Shown in pieces: positions 22,085 through 33,354 of a DNA stretch of 64,000 nucleotides (its first letter is position 1; each line of letters starts with the position of its first letter). The notes under the pieces are model-generated. The model ran no database searches. It was not told the DNA's origin and was given only the letters and a program-made list of their open reading frames with translations. A program made the translations under genes and the position numbers. Source of the stretch: Simmondsia chinensis. Its lineage: Eukaryota > Streptophyta > Magnoliopsida > Caryophyllales > Simmondsiaceae. The DNA lies in the NCBI GenBank assembly GCA_018398585.1, contig JAGTTD010000001.1, positions 6,264,501 through 6,328,500 on the forward strand. The letters run 5' to 3'.

Positions 22085-22160
22085 GTGTCCTAAAGGCTCC
22101 CACCTAAGCAGGGTTTGAAGAGGAGGGGGGATGTACACAGCATTTCCCCTTCCCGTAATT
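22085..22160 (-). mobile_element. SINE 3'-body remnant (copy 5)
   Basis: GGCTCCCACCTAAGCAGGGT and GATGTACACAGCATTTCCCC match the reverse complement of the family 3' body. No head, tail or TSD. Confidence 0.55.
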
Positions 22161-22380
22161 TCTGCACCTTTTCCTCTAATTTTAGCTATTTTTATAAAAA
22201 AAAATTGGTTCATAACACATGGAATTAGTAAGGTTTTTAATATATAGAGTACATATTTCAATTGCTATCAGATGGGTAATGTAAGGTGTTTCCCAGGACC
22301 CTGAACACATAGTAAGCTCTAATACGTAATTAATTACTAATTTGACCCACACTACAAGCAAATGGATCTAAATTAAAATA

Positions 22381-22382
22381 AA

Positions 22383-22414
<32 letters not shown>

Positions 22415-22417
22415 AAA
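22381..22417 (+). repeat. (AAAG)n microsatellite
   Basis: About nine perfect AAAG units; no associated feature. Confidence 0.9.
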
Positions 22418-22554
22418 CTTCATTAAATTTTCATGAGCAGTTGACTAATACATAAAGTCTCTTATAAATGAAGTAAAATCTAAAACTTCCAAAAAAGGTA
22501 AAAAAAAAAAAAAAAAAAAACATTAATATTTCTTCTTTACAGGTAGTTAAAAGC

Positions 22555-22823
22555 AGCAACAATAATAACAATAAACTCAATGCCTGAAGGGCTCCCGCCT
22601 AAGCAGAGTCGGGGGGGTGGGCAAGAGAGATGTACGCAGCCTTACCCCTTCAAGGTATAACCCTTTCGAGATGCTATTTCCAAAGACCCCCAACTTTATA
22701 GGGTTAGCAACACAAAAACTTCCCAAGAGGTCACCTATCCTAGTATTATTTTTGCCCAAGCATGCTTAACTGTGAAGTTCTAATAGGATTCAGTGCATTA
22801 GTATCTGATAAAGAAACCCTACT
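22555..22823 (-). mobile_element. 5S rRNA-headed SINE, full-length copy 6
   Basis: 13-bp TSD GGTAGTTAAAAGC at 22542-22554 and 22824-22836. On the minus strand the head begins with a 5S-like 5' end (GATACTAATGCACTGAATCC), followed by AAGCATGCTTGGGC-type box A sequence, then the body and a tail seen as AACAATAATAACAATAAA on the + strand. More diverged than copies at 19.0 and 55.9 kb, so probably older. Confidence 0.88.
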
Positions 22824-23512
22824 GGTAGTTAAAAGCCAAAAGAGAAAAGAAAAAAAGAGCAAAAAATTAAAACATTTTTAGATAAAAATACCTTTAAAAA
22901 TCTAAATTTGAATTGGGTGATGTATATACCGAGTAAATTTTATTACTATCAGAATGCCTTTTACAAAACTAAAGAGGAGATTAACTAAAAGCCCCGGCAA
23001 TAATAAAAATTACTCTCTAACGTCAACGTTACCCTTTTGAAAAGAGTAATCCTAAAAAACATAAATGGCTTTGTTGTATGACCAAATAGAGATTAAACTT
23101 GATTTGGTTTAATATAACTGTCGAATACAGAAAATACTGATTATCTACATGGCCCCCCGGCCCCCCCCCCCCCCGCCCCCCCCAAAATGCTTCAAATACT
23201 CCCCTTATTGGTCTACCTTTGAACCCTCGTCACGTATTTTCATAACATTTCAGGGGTTTGCGGGTATGAGGATTCGAACCTAGAACGTCGGCTTCATCCT
23301 TTTCTTAGTTGATCACTGGTTAATTGATATCTAATGGGCAACCGCCTAAATACAGAGGCTAGTGTTGTTGCCAGAGCCTTTTTCGTTAATGCTAGGGCAA
23401 TAACGATACCTTTTTTAAGTCATGTTATGTCTGACAGTCCCCTAACATTAACAAAAAATACTCTGATAATAACACTACCCAGTAGTGAACATCAGCGACA
23501 CAAAATCTGCCT
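22824..23512. other. Intergenic DNA downstream of the TRM gene, with interrupted C-rich tract
   Basis: The 3' UTR of the minus-strand TRM gene should occupy the part nearest 23512. A C-rich tract lies at about 23151-23182. GAGGATTCGAACCT near 23270 looks like an isolated B-box/tRNA-SINE scrap. Nothing else supported. Confidence 0.45.
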
Positions 23513-26500
23513 CTAAATTACAACTGCTTCTGCTACTAAATCCTCTAACAATATATTCTCTATCTCCCTACCAATGGTATCGATGTCGTCTCCCAACTCC
23601 AACCACCGCGTTCTTTGCACCACCTCGTCTATGGCTTCCCTCGGTGTGCTCGTTTCACAGCTAGAAACGCACTTCTCCAACTCAGTTCTCAGCTTGTCTT
23701 TCTTCCACCTAGGGCCCAAGCACCTCGTAACGGGTCCCACCCATGGGTATGGGTCATGAAACTTCTCCAAGATCTCTATTATCCCGGAATTTATCCTGTC
23801 AAATAGGAGTTTCCGTTCTGATCTTGAACCCCATACCTCATCCAGGTATCTCTTCTCAAGTTTTTCAAAAATCAAGGGGTCGACAGGGCATTCCAGGGAG
23901 TGCCAGCTGGCCATAAACAGATCAGGGTCGGTTTCATCTAACCCGGAGTGGATCAGCACGTTGAACAAGTAAGTCAACTCCCATTTTTCTTCAGATCCAA
24001 GTAACCCATTACGTTCAGAAAGGTGAGGACATACTTCGGCGTTTTCTTCGTCACTAGAGATAAGCATGGATGCTTCATCATAAGCTTGAGATTCTTGTTT
24101 CAGGAGCTGTAGTTGTAGTCTCAGGCCTAGCAGTAAAAAAAAAAACCAAATTTACCCATAGCAAAGAAAATATAGTCATAGCCGTAATCTAAAGAATTAA
24201 ACGCCTTATTGCACAAGCGACTAATTTTTCATGCAAGTTCTAAAATGATGGCACAACGTACATTGGGAGTCATGATCCTTATTATCTCATCTAAGACACG
24301 CAACAACTGTAACCTTTACTTCAGAATCTTGATGCCTCAAAACCTCATCCGTTACTAATGCCTTTATTAATGGAGAAAGTGAGATACGGCCCGCCACTGA
24401 TGGTGATTGTTCTAGTCCAGCAAGTAAAATACCTTAGGTTACTACAGTGTAATTTACCCAAAAGTATACCTTCCCCGTAACGAATCCTACGTAAAACATC
24501 CCAAAATTCATCCTAGTCCAGCAAGTTTCGCATCAATGAAGCCCCACTCAAACAGCCAGCTTCTATCGAGAAGACTGTACCGTATTTCTTTAACTTCCAC
24601 TTTAACTATTTGAGCAACAAAGTTGACCTCCTTTTTTTTCGGGTTAGGAATGAGATTTCCTAATCAAGATAAATAGAGTTCTTTGCAGCAACAACAAAAA
24701 CTTTCCCTAGTTGGTTATATATTTAGGTAAAAAGTGTTGCAATAGTCTAAATCTTATGTCATCATGCATCTCAAAATTTTTTTAGTCTGATTTAGAAGCG
24801 GAGATCTATAAGAGACCAAGCCCGATGAAACTTATATATCGAGCTGGGTTAGTATGCCTGATTCTTCTAGGATTTGCTATCTGTTGCTCTCTCTATATAT
24901 TTTTTTGTGGACTTTTATCTAGAAAGAGTTGGCAAGCTTCTTGTATCCTCCATTCCATATGTAGTGAAAGTTTTTATCCTTCTGCCCGTAGTTTTTTTCC
25001 CTCAATTGAAGGTTTTCCACGTAATATGTTCTCATTTTTTCTCAAATCTACAAATTGGTATCTAAATCGACCCAAATCTTGGGTATTTTTCCTAACATCT
25101 TAAGTGGGCTATGGAGAAGTAAATCAAACTAAAAATCATGGCGTATGCCAGCCATAATACTACTACATGCAACAGCATAGATCAGCAAGCAATCCATGAA
25201 AGAGCAGGTTTAATGCATCAAGCACGAAAAAAGAACTCCAATATAGCAAAATGAAGGGCAAAATAAAATGGAAAATGATGGCTTCTTACCATGAAGCTCA
25301 GCACTGACTCTCTCGAAACATTCAGAACCAGATGAATTATCTTCAACACAAGGAGCTTCTAAAACTGAAACGGGACTCGGCTGGTTAGCCTCCTTACTGC
25401 TCACTGGAGATTCTGGTTGAGTGGCAGGGCAATGCGACCATGCAGAATCTTCTCCATGATATCTGGCTGAACGTTCCTGAAATATCGCATCCACCATATT
25501 TTACAAAGAGAATGATCATGGGGTTTAAAAGGGGGCACGAGCAATGAAAACGTACCAACTATCCTGATAAACTGATAGGTATTGATGACAATAAAGGATC
25601 TTTTTACAAAAAACCACTTTCAAAAGCATTCATTTTTTACTTAACTAACAATAACAACCACCTTCCCGTGCCAGATTTCACTTAACCACCACAAGTTTTC
25701 AAATTTTCAGAAAATCACCTTGAAAAGTTTAAATGTTTTCAATCAACCACCCCACATTAACGCCCTTAGCATTCTGTTTGAGTTAAACATGTGACTTTGC
25801 TTAGGTTAAATATAAAATCAAGGAAAACTTAATACATGTCACTTTTAGCTCAGTTGGTAAGTTCTATACATGCACATGCTCGAATATTTGTAGACACGGG
25901 CATGAAGTGAGATTTGAACCTGCATATGGAGACTAATTAAGCATATAATTTTTTTCCAAGCAAGTTAGACGCCATGTATGTTTATCTCCCTATTTTTTGT
26001 ATAAAAATATGTAAAATTATATGTGTAATCACAATGGAAAATTAATGATGTTAATGTAGCTGTTAATAAAAAAAAAATTAAATATTTGAAAGTGGTTTTC
26101 TAAAAAAATTAAAAAATTGTTTTGATTAAGTGAAAATTGACTATTTTTAATGGTGGATTTTTGAGGAAAAAACCAAAAAAAAAAAAAAAAAAATTCCATA
26201 TCCCAATGATCTTAATTTTGAACAACCAGTAAAAGATCACGGACTCGAACGTCGTATGGCGCCCAAAAACATTACAAACAGATCAAACTATCAGTCCATG
26301 TCGCATATGATTAGTTCTACCATAAATGCAACACGATCAGAAGTTAACTGTTGATAATCATGTTCACTATGTAAATGCTAGCCGTCCTGCATATTTTGCT
26401 CAGTCAACTCAATAAGGACTCTGCACAGGTTGACAAGATGATGCAACAACGGCTGCAAGTTTGATTAACACCACCCAAGTTAACTAACATGTGTCGTCAC

Positions 26501-29500
26501 CAGTTCATTATTAATTGATTCATACATTTAATAAGCTCAAGCAGGCAAGTCTACATTAAAGCCACCATGTGTTACAAATGTTGACAATCTTGATATATAT
26601 GGTTATTAAGTAACATAACTTACGCAGCAATGAAGAAAGTTGCAGAATTTAAATATAGCACCCACTAACTTCCAGTCACAGGTCAAGCATACCGCAAGGC
26701 ACCTTCCATCAACCAAACCCAATGCAACTAACCTAGAAACCTCGTTTAGAATAGGAACAAAACTATCATTCAGTTGAGGTATTCCCGATCTATTTTGATA
26801 TACTCGCATTTTATCCTCACTTAAGCAATCACATCATGACCTAAAACCCAATTATGATCAGTAAGCTGTGGAGTTGTATAAACAAAGAAAGGGTGGTATT
26901 TAACTAATAACGAACAAAAAGAATGGCATTCAGTTGGCAGCATAAATGTCAAAGTGGAATGCACAGAAAAATCAAGATTTTAGCAGTGGGAAAGCGATAC
27001 ATTAGAAAGATCATAAAAACTGCAACTAGTTCTTCGTTATACTTAAAACTTTCAGGAATAAGAGGGTGGGGGGAAGGGATGAGCGACCAACTGACCAACT
27101 AGGTGACACAAACGTATATGTTGTAAGCTCCGACAAGGATTACCAACACATAAGCCAGAATATAATGCCCTAGGAAGATGAATAACGTGCTTTGGCTAAC
27201 CTTAATTACCTGTTTCAAGTCGCAAGAGGAAGAACCATCATGTAGGACATCAGCAGTTAACTCCGGCTTTGGGCTCAATCTGTCAGGAAACTTTAGACTG
27301 TCAGAGCCATTTGATTGCTCTACATCATCTGCTGTGTTGGGGTTTAAACTTGCACCCACACTTCTAGACGATGTCTCCAGTATTACACCTTTTACATCTG
27401 GTGAATTCCCTCCATCGAAGACTTTCTGCATTTCCTTCCCACTTAACTGGGTTTTCTCAATATCATCAACCATTTGCCTATATATATCAACAGATGACTT
27501 AGAGTGCTTATGTCCAGATCTTGTTCTCCGAGAGGATGATCCTCCTTCTTTATAAAAATCCCTTTCCTCCAACTTCTTTCTCTCCCGACCTATGGCCTGT
27601 TTTTGAATTAGGTGTCTTTCAGCAGCAAGAGCTTCATGCCTCTTGTTGGCTTTCGGAGTTCCAAGATGGTTAGAAGAAGCTGGAAGAGACCTAGAACGTG
27701 ACAAGACTTCGATACACCCCTCTTTCCAGCCATCTCTACTGCTGATACCCAAAGGGGATATCCTACCAACTGTTTCGTCAGCTCTGCCAAGTCTACCAAA
27801 CGATTTGTCAGCCACAACTGTGTCAGAGTTTACTGGCCTCATGTCCACATCGGGAATTGCAAGCATTTCACCCAGTGTGCTGCCCTTAGCACCCATTCTC
27901 GCCTCCTGAGATCTCTGAGTCATCTTCCACCTCTCAGACAGTCTTTTTTTGGCCTCCCTACTGACAGATGACTCTGCATTACGAGGGGCTGAAGATTTGG
28001 AAAGTTTGTTTCGGACACTAAACTTCAAGGGTGTGACCGATCCCACTTCCGCAGCCTCTGATTCATAAGATGAATCATTTCCTGACAATTCATGGGAACT
28101 TTCATCCGCTGAGTATCCTTGATATCCAGACAGATCCAAAGTAAATGAATCCTTGCCTAATTTACTTCTCATTTGACGAGTGATTTCTCTAGCCAGCTCT
28201 CTAGATTCTCGAGATTTATGTTCACATATTTCCAGATCATTAGGTAAGCTCTTTTCTTTTCCCATTTCTGACTTTGGTTGCCTGATATTTGTTCTTCCCT
28301 TATGAAACTCAATATCTAACTGGTCATTAGAAGAACTTGGGGATGAAATAGATTTCGGAAGCACATGTCCAACATTTGGTTTCAGAACAACAATCCTGTT
28401 TGGGTTCGAACTAAAATATTCCTTGCCTTCAGCAAGAATATCATATGGATCGTAATGATCTTTGCCATTTCTATACTGGAAGTCGCTGTGATGGCCACTG
28501 TGATGCCTATGAGAAGAGCTGATATCAATCTTCTGTGAAGCTTCCCTGCCTAGCTGGCTCCCTATGGCATCAATATTATGCTTTAAAGCATTCGATGCAC
28601 TCCTACTGCGAACATGCCTGCAGTGTGATTTTGGGGTACCATGCAGATCATTCAGGTGCCTTGCAAACAATGAATCAGGTTCCTGAAGAAACTTCAGCAA
28701 AAGATCTTTGTTAGAATCAAGCACCTCAAGGGCATCATGAAATTCCTTGGAATCCTGAAACTTCTCATCAGTGGAAAGCCGCTTCACATCCATGAACTTC
28801 TGTCTTATGAAAGCCATCTCGTCCCGACTACCTTTTAGGTTCGGATCAACAAGATCTGGGTACCTGCCAGCTTCCATTCTTGAACAGTCTACAACTTCGT
28901 ACACATCCTTAAAGTACTCTTGCTCCTTCACGTTCTTCCTACGTGATCGGCTATCATATAGCTTGGTACCTTTGTGATGTCCAGCTGGTTTTTTCTGTTG
29001 GTAGTCATCCGGGTGTCTCTTCTGCTGTTTGATATTTTTATGCTGAGGAGGCATCCCATCAAGACCCATCAATTTGGCAATAATACTTGGAGGTTGTCTA
29101 CTGTATAGGGAATCTTTTGTCAACTCATCTGCCAATAGCTTCTTCATTTGGGTGCTAGCTGGAATTTGCAAATCACTTCGTCCCAAGTTATAAGTGAGCT
29201 ATAACACCAAGATGTGACATACCATCAACAACATTTCCAAAATTAGAACTTCATAAATGGAAACATAAAGAAGTAGTGATATCTCGCCACTATTCAGTAA
29301 TTTATTACCTGATCTTCCTCTTTAGTTATGTAACCACTTCCACAACCAGAATCAAATGGCACTTTCAAATAATTGTTGCTTTCTGCAATCAGCTGGTTAA
29401 CTACAAACAGATACAAACAAAAACATCACCCATCACATCAAAAGGATTCATATGCAATTTCAAATCCGAAGCGTCAATTTCAGCATAAAAAAAACCATAA

Positions 29501-30504
29501 ATAACTCAAAACACAGCAGGCGAAATCAAATTTTTGAAGCACACTACAGATGAACAGAAGTTTACAATTACAATTAGGCGCTTGAAACAAGCCCCACAAA
29601 CAATAATCAAGAATCTGCAAATGTACCTCTCCTGACCCTATAGCCATCCCAGAATTTCTCAATTAGGAAAAAGGTTTAAAAAAAGAGAGAAAGAAAATAT
29701 TAGATTAAAAGAGGAGAAGGGGGGAAGAACCGGTTACATATACGCATGGAAGTATGATTATGAGTTGCAAAAAGCAAAAGTGGGGGACATTAAGTAAAAC
29801 AATAATGTGCCATCATTCCCTCAAATTTCGCCAAACAAGCAACCTAATAAGCGAAATGATGTTGATACCCACAGGAAGGAAAAAAACCCAAACAAACGCC
29901 AATCAACTAAGCCATGCCTTATATCACACAAGCAGGAGACACAACCTAACACATGCTAAAATTTAGGGTAAATTACACATTAATATCATGAGATTTGCGG
30001 TAATAATTTTTTAGTTCACAAAATTTGTAAAATAGTGTTTTAATCCAAAAGTTACACATATTTAATAGTATAAATAACGGTGTATAAGACTGTAAAATAA
30101 CCACATCATCCTACTCTCCTTTATTAGCAATGTCATAGCACTGCCGTTCATGTGTGGAATGATGGGAATAGCAAGAGGATGGTCGATTAACCAACAAATA
30201 ACAGCAAGTTTTATACATTTTTATGCTGTTATTTGCACTATTTAATTAAATACATGCAATTTCTGAACTAAAAAATTATTATTTTATAAAATGTTATGTA
30301 CTAACAAATTAATAGACCAAACCTCTAGATACTAAGATGCAATTTACCCTAAAATTTACACCAATTTCAACCTAGCTTTCTTGAGAGAAAAAAGATGCAA
30401 CCTTTCTGAGTTCTATTGTAGTCGGAGCTTCGATTAATGATCGTTGTGGCCTTCGACAGTGATGAAGCCCTAGCATGCGATTTCCTTCTCCGAAATCTCT
30501 CCAT
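23513..30504 (-). CDS. TON1-recruiting-motif (TRM)/LONGIFOLIA-like protein, DUF3741-DUF4378, five exons
   Basis: Likely a microtubule-associated scaffold recruiting TON1 and PP2A to cortical microtubules, affecting cell shape. Minus-strand coding exons: 30504-30402 (starts MERFRRRKSHARASSL), 29382-29309 (YLKVPFDSGCGSGY), 29198-27210, 25476-25290 and 24126-23513; 2967 nt, 988 aa, phases consistent at each junction. The motif IIAKLMGLDGMP (LMGL at about residues 102-105) and the segment DSKEFHDALEVLDSNKDLLL...FARHL (about 208-241) are DUF3741 hallmarks. The middle is Ser/Arg-rich and probably disordered (SRSRSLPASS, RRTRSGHKHSKSSVDIYRQM). The last two exons carry SPVSVLEAP, SSECFERVSAEL-like sequence and the C-terminal DUF4378 (WELTYLFNVLIHSGLDE ... 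DPYPWVGPVTRC), ending in a TON1-binding-like helix REIENILLEDLVAEAVV. Which TRM subfamily it belongs to cannot be settled by eye. Confidence 0.93.
29957..30358. mobile_element. MITE-like element in TRM intron 1
   Basis: Terminal inverted repeats: TAAAATTTAGGGTAAATT at 29957-29974 and AATTTACCCTAAAATTTA at 30341-30358. The interior is AT-rich with the 'ACTTTTGGATTAAAACAC' type arms also seen in the RPL23A intron MITE. Splice sites are not disturbed. Confidence 0.6.
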
Positions 30505-31130
30505 GTCCAATCATCTAAATCATTTTTTTTCAAATTTAAACAAAGAATTAAAGTCACAAACAAGATAAAAAAGCCGAATTTACGTAACTTTTGAACAAAA
30601 AGGAGACAAGCAAAAAAGAGAACCCTAATTTCTCAGCTCCAGTTCGAAAATTTTCAAATCAAACGAGCGAATCAAAAAAAAGCACGAAAATCGAAAATAA
30701 CTCCAGCAAATTGAAGAAGAGAGAGAAAACTACCAGACGTTAAAGAAGGCGAGAAGAGAGAGAAAGCACGGTCGCATTAATGGCGGCCGGGTTGTTGTCT
30801 CTCTTTCTCTGTCTACTATACTACTGCTGCTGCTGCAATGGAGTAGCGGTAACCGTTTCTTTCTCTAGAAATTTGGAAGTGGAAGATAAGTTTCTCTCTC
30901 TAAGTCTTCGTTGGTATGATTTGAACATTCAAATACAGAAGACTGACACCTGAGGGTGAAGGGCTGAGATTCCCCGCTGCGCGGGCAAGTCATCCTGGCC
31001 AGTCCTTACTGCCACGTGTCAGTCTCTGGATTTACCATTTTCTGATCCCTTGGTCTCCTCCTCCTTTCCTGCATGGTTACTGTCTTTTTCCTTTCTTTTA
31101 CATTAGGCAAAATTGTCAATGATAAAATAC
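30505..31130 (-). promoter_or_regulatory. TRM gene 5' UTR and proximal promoter
   Basis: Directly upstream (minus strand) of the TRM start codon. GAGA/CTCT-rich leader around 30720-30910. A perfect G-box core CACGTG sits at 31013-31018, about 510 bp from the ATG, a possible bZIP/bHLH site. No clear TATA box chosen. Confidence 0.45.
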
Positions 31131-31900
31131 TACGGGAGCAAATAAGCCGAATTAGCTCACGAGACAAAACTCAAAAGGTTTAGTCTGCTTTGAGTTTGAG
31201 CCAAACCAAGCCTGAGTCTAGTGAATCTTGAACTCATAGGCTCACGAGTAAGGTTAGTCTTATCATTTTCAAGGCCCCAAACGAACCTTTAAATGAGGCC
31301 TTTCGTATACAACAAATTATAACCATAAAATTTCGTAATATTAACAATTGATACTTTAAAAATTAAAAATCCTGAAATTTCGGGCTCCAAGCTATTGCTT
31401 GGGTTGCTTGGATTATGTTCGGCCCTACTCACGAGCCTAAGTGAATCTTTCTTAATATAATATACTAACATAAATATGACCAATCGAGCCATATTCACTT
31501 ATTATGCTCTTTACGCTTATCAAGTTGGGGGTCCTCAAAAACAACTTCTCGTCAGGGTATCATCCTGATGGGGTAAGACTGCGTACCCTCCCGGACCTTG
31601 CTCATGTGGGAACCCTTGAGGCACTAGGTCTATTGTTGTTGTTGTTTAGCCATATTTGAGCCTAGATAAGCAGAGCCTAAGTTTAAACAAGCCCCAACGA
31701 GTATAGATTGAGCTTAAAAGAGCCTAAATATCTCAAGTTTAATTAAAAACTTGTCGAGCTTAGACCAAGTTCAACCGAGCCGAATTGAGCCAGAGCCTTT
31801 GACAAGCCAAGCTCGAGCTTGAACTTTCGAAGCTTGTCGTGCTTAATGCGAACAAACAAAGCCTCAAGCCTGGGAATTCAGGCTCAACTTAGCTTAAATA
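31131..31900. repeat. Decayed GAGC-rich repeat
   Basis: Many short GAGCC/GAGCTT/AGCTCG words, the composition seen in hAT-type MITEs of plants and again at about 33380-33660, 47640-47880 and 50003-50400 here. I could not fix the ends. Split by a SINE piece at 31496-31647. Confidence 0.45.
31496..31647 (+). mobile_element. SINE body copy 7 (no recognisable 5S head)
   Basis: Body GTTGGGGGTCCTCAAAAACA, CATCCTGATGGGGTAAGACT, GGGAACCCTTGAGGCACTAG, then TATTGTTGTTGTTGTTT. Short TSD AGCCATATT at 31487-31495 and 31648-31656. Confidence 0.7.
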
Positions 31901-32530
31901 CACTCATAGGAGTGACATCATTAAATTTTTCTGATAATATTTTTTATCATGGTAATAACAACACCTTTTCTTCTATATATGTTTGTAAGTATCTTAAAAG
32001 AATTCTGATGTGAGTGTAATAAAAAAAAATCTCATATTCTAAGTTGTGAAAAAAAATGAGATTAATATATAATTTAATGAGCTATTTCAACTAACGCTAA
32101 TTAAATTTAGGATGAAACTTCCATTTTTATACATGTAAGCTCCGTGAAACAAGCTTAAGATCCAATGATATTTCACAAAGAACAATATAATTTTCCCCCC
32201 TTGGTAGGGACACCAACTTTCCGAAAATTGAATGAGTATTGAACCTAAAACCTCTTACTTAAATGATTAAAAATTAACCGTTGCACTTTGTGCATTATTT
32301 CAGAGAGGACGTCTTGAAGAAGTATTTGATAATTTACTCGTAGCTGAGATCAATAGAAGATCATTTATGTTTAATTTTGAGGGCTTGTTAGGTTTAACAA
32401 ACTAAAGAGTGTTCAATAAGTTCAACAAGTTCATTTGAATAGTGGTGTGCCTAGCATGTTGAAGTTCATGAACAAATACAGAATTGTTAAGGTCTCATTA
32501 ATGATCCATTAAGAACTATGAGCTTGTTCA

Positions 32531-33343
32531 ACAATAACAACAATAACAGTCCCAGTGCCACTGGAGCTCCCGCACGAAGTAGGGTCTGGGGGGGTGGATG
32601 AACGCAGCCTTCCCCCTTCCGGGTGGAAGAGAGGCTGTTTCCGAGAACCCCCATCCTGAATATTGAGTCGTCATGAAAACATTGTAGCTTGGAGACCAAG
32701 GAAGTCACAAAGCATTAGCTTAGGACACTGCGTTAAACTAGCAGTATACAATATACCCCACAGAAAGCAACTACAAGGCACATAGTAAAGCAAATAGTAC
32801 ATGGCCAATAATAGGCAAATAAATCGGGAAGCAACTAAACAACAGACAAGTGCACTACCTGGGGTTATGACTGCCTAGAAATCTTAAACTACCAGTCACT
32901 CGCCGAACTACTCTACGCTACACCTTCGCTACCCCCATACTAGCCCTCCATCGCGCTCTATCTAAGGCCATCTCCTCTCTTAGGTTTAGGTGGGTTAGGT
33001 CATGTCGGATCGTCTCCAGCCAACTCTTCTTTGGCCTGCCCCTCCCTCTTCTATCTAGCGTAGTATGTAGCTGTTCACACCTCCTAACTGGAGCTGTGGT
33101 CGGTCTCCTGCTAACATGTCTAAACTATCTCAAGCGGTGCTCTCCCAATTTATCATCAATCGAGACTGCATCTAATTTATCTCTGATTACATCATTCCTG
33201 ATCCTATCATTCCTAGTGTGACCACACATCCAGCGCAGCATCCTCATCTCTGCCACCTTCATCCGCTGTGTTTGATGTAGTTTCATTGGGCGACACTCTG
33301 CCCCATACAACATAGCAGGTCTCACTACCATTCCTGATCCTAG
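32531..33343 (-). mobile_element. 5'-truncated RTE-clade LINE whose 3' end is the SINE body/tail
   Basis: Bounded by the 11-bp TSD GAGCTTGTTCA (32520-32530 and 33344-33354). The minus-strand protein relic (33343-about 32890) reads RPAMLYGAECRPM, VAEMRMLRWMCGHTRNDRI, DDKLGEHRLR, then after a stop RRPTTAPVRR-like and RGRGRPKKSWLETI, the conserved C-terminus of plant RTE reverse-transcriptase proteins. The 3' UTR follows. The last ~135 nt (32531-32665) are GGGGGTTCTCGGAAACAGCC, AAGGGGGAAGGCTGCGTTCA, GGCACTGGGACTGTTATTGT, i.e. the same body and TTG tail as the 5S-headed SINEs. Confidence 0.85.
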
Positions 33344-33354
33344 GAGCTTGTTCA

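Noticed and set aside
25847..25935. tRNA gene in TRM intron 3 (TAGCTCAGTTGGTAAG plus GATTTGAACCTG)
   Set aside because: The A-box-like and B-box-like words are on opposite strands, and no cloverleaf can be drawn; at most a degraded tRNA-SINE.
27099..27209. Hydrophobic C-terminal extension of TRM exon 3
   Set aside because: It is read-through into the intron; the GT donor at 27209-27208 ends the exon and the reading resumes at 25476.
27178..27909. Plus-strand open frames opposite the TRM gene
   Set aside because: They are shadows of the long minus-strand exon, with no family resemblance.
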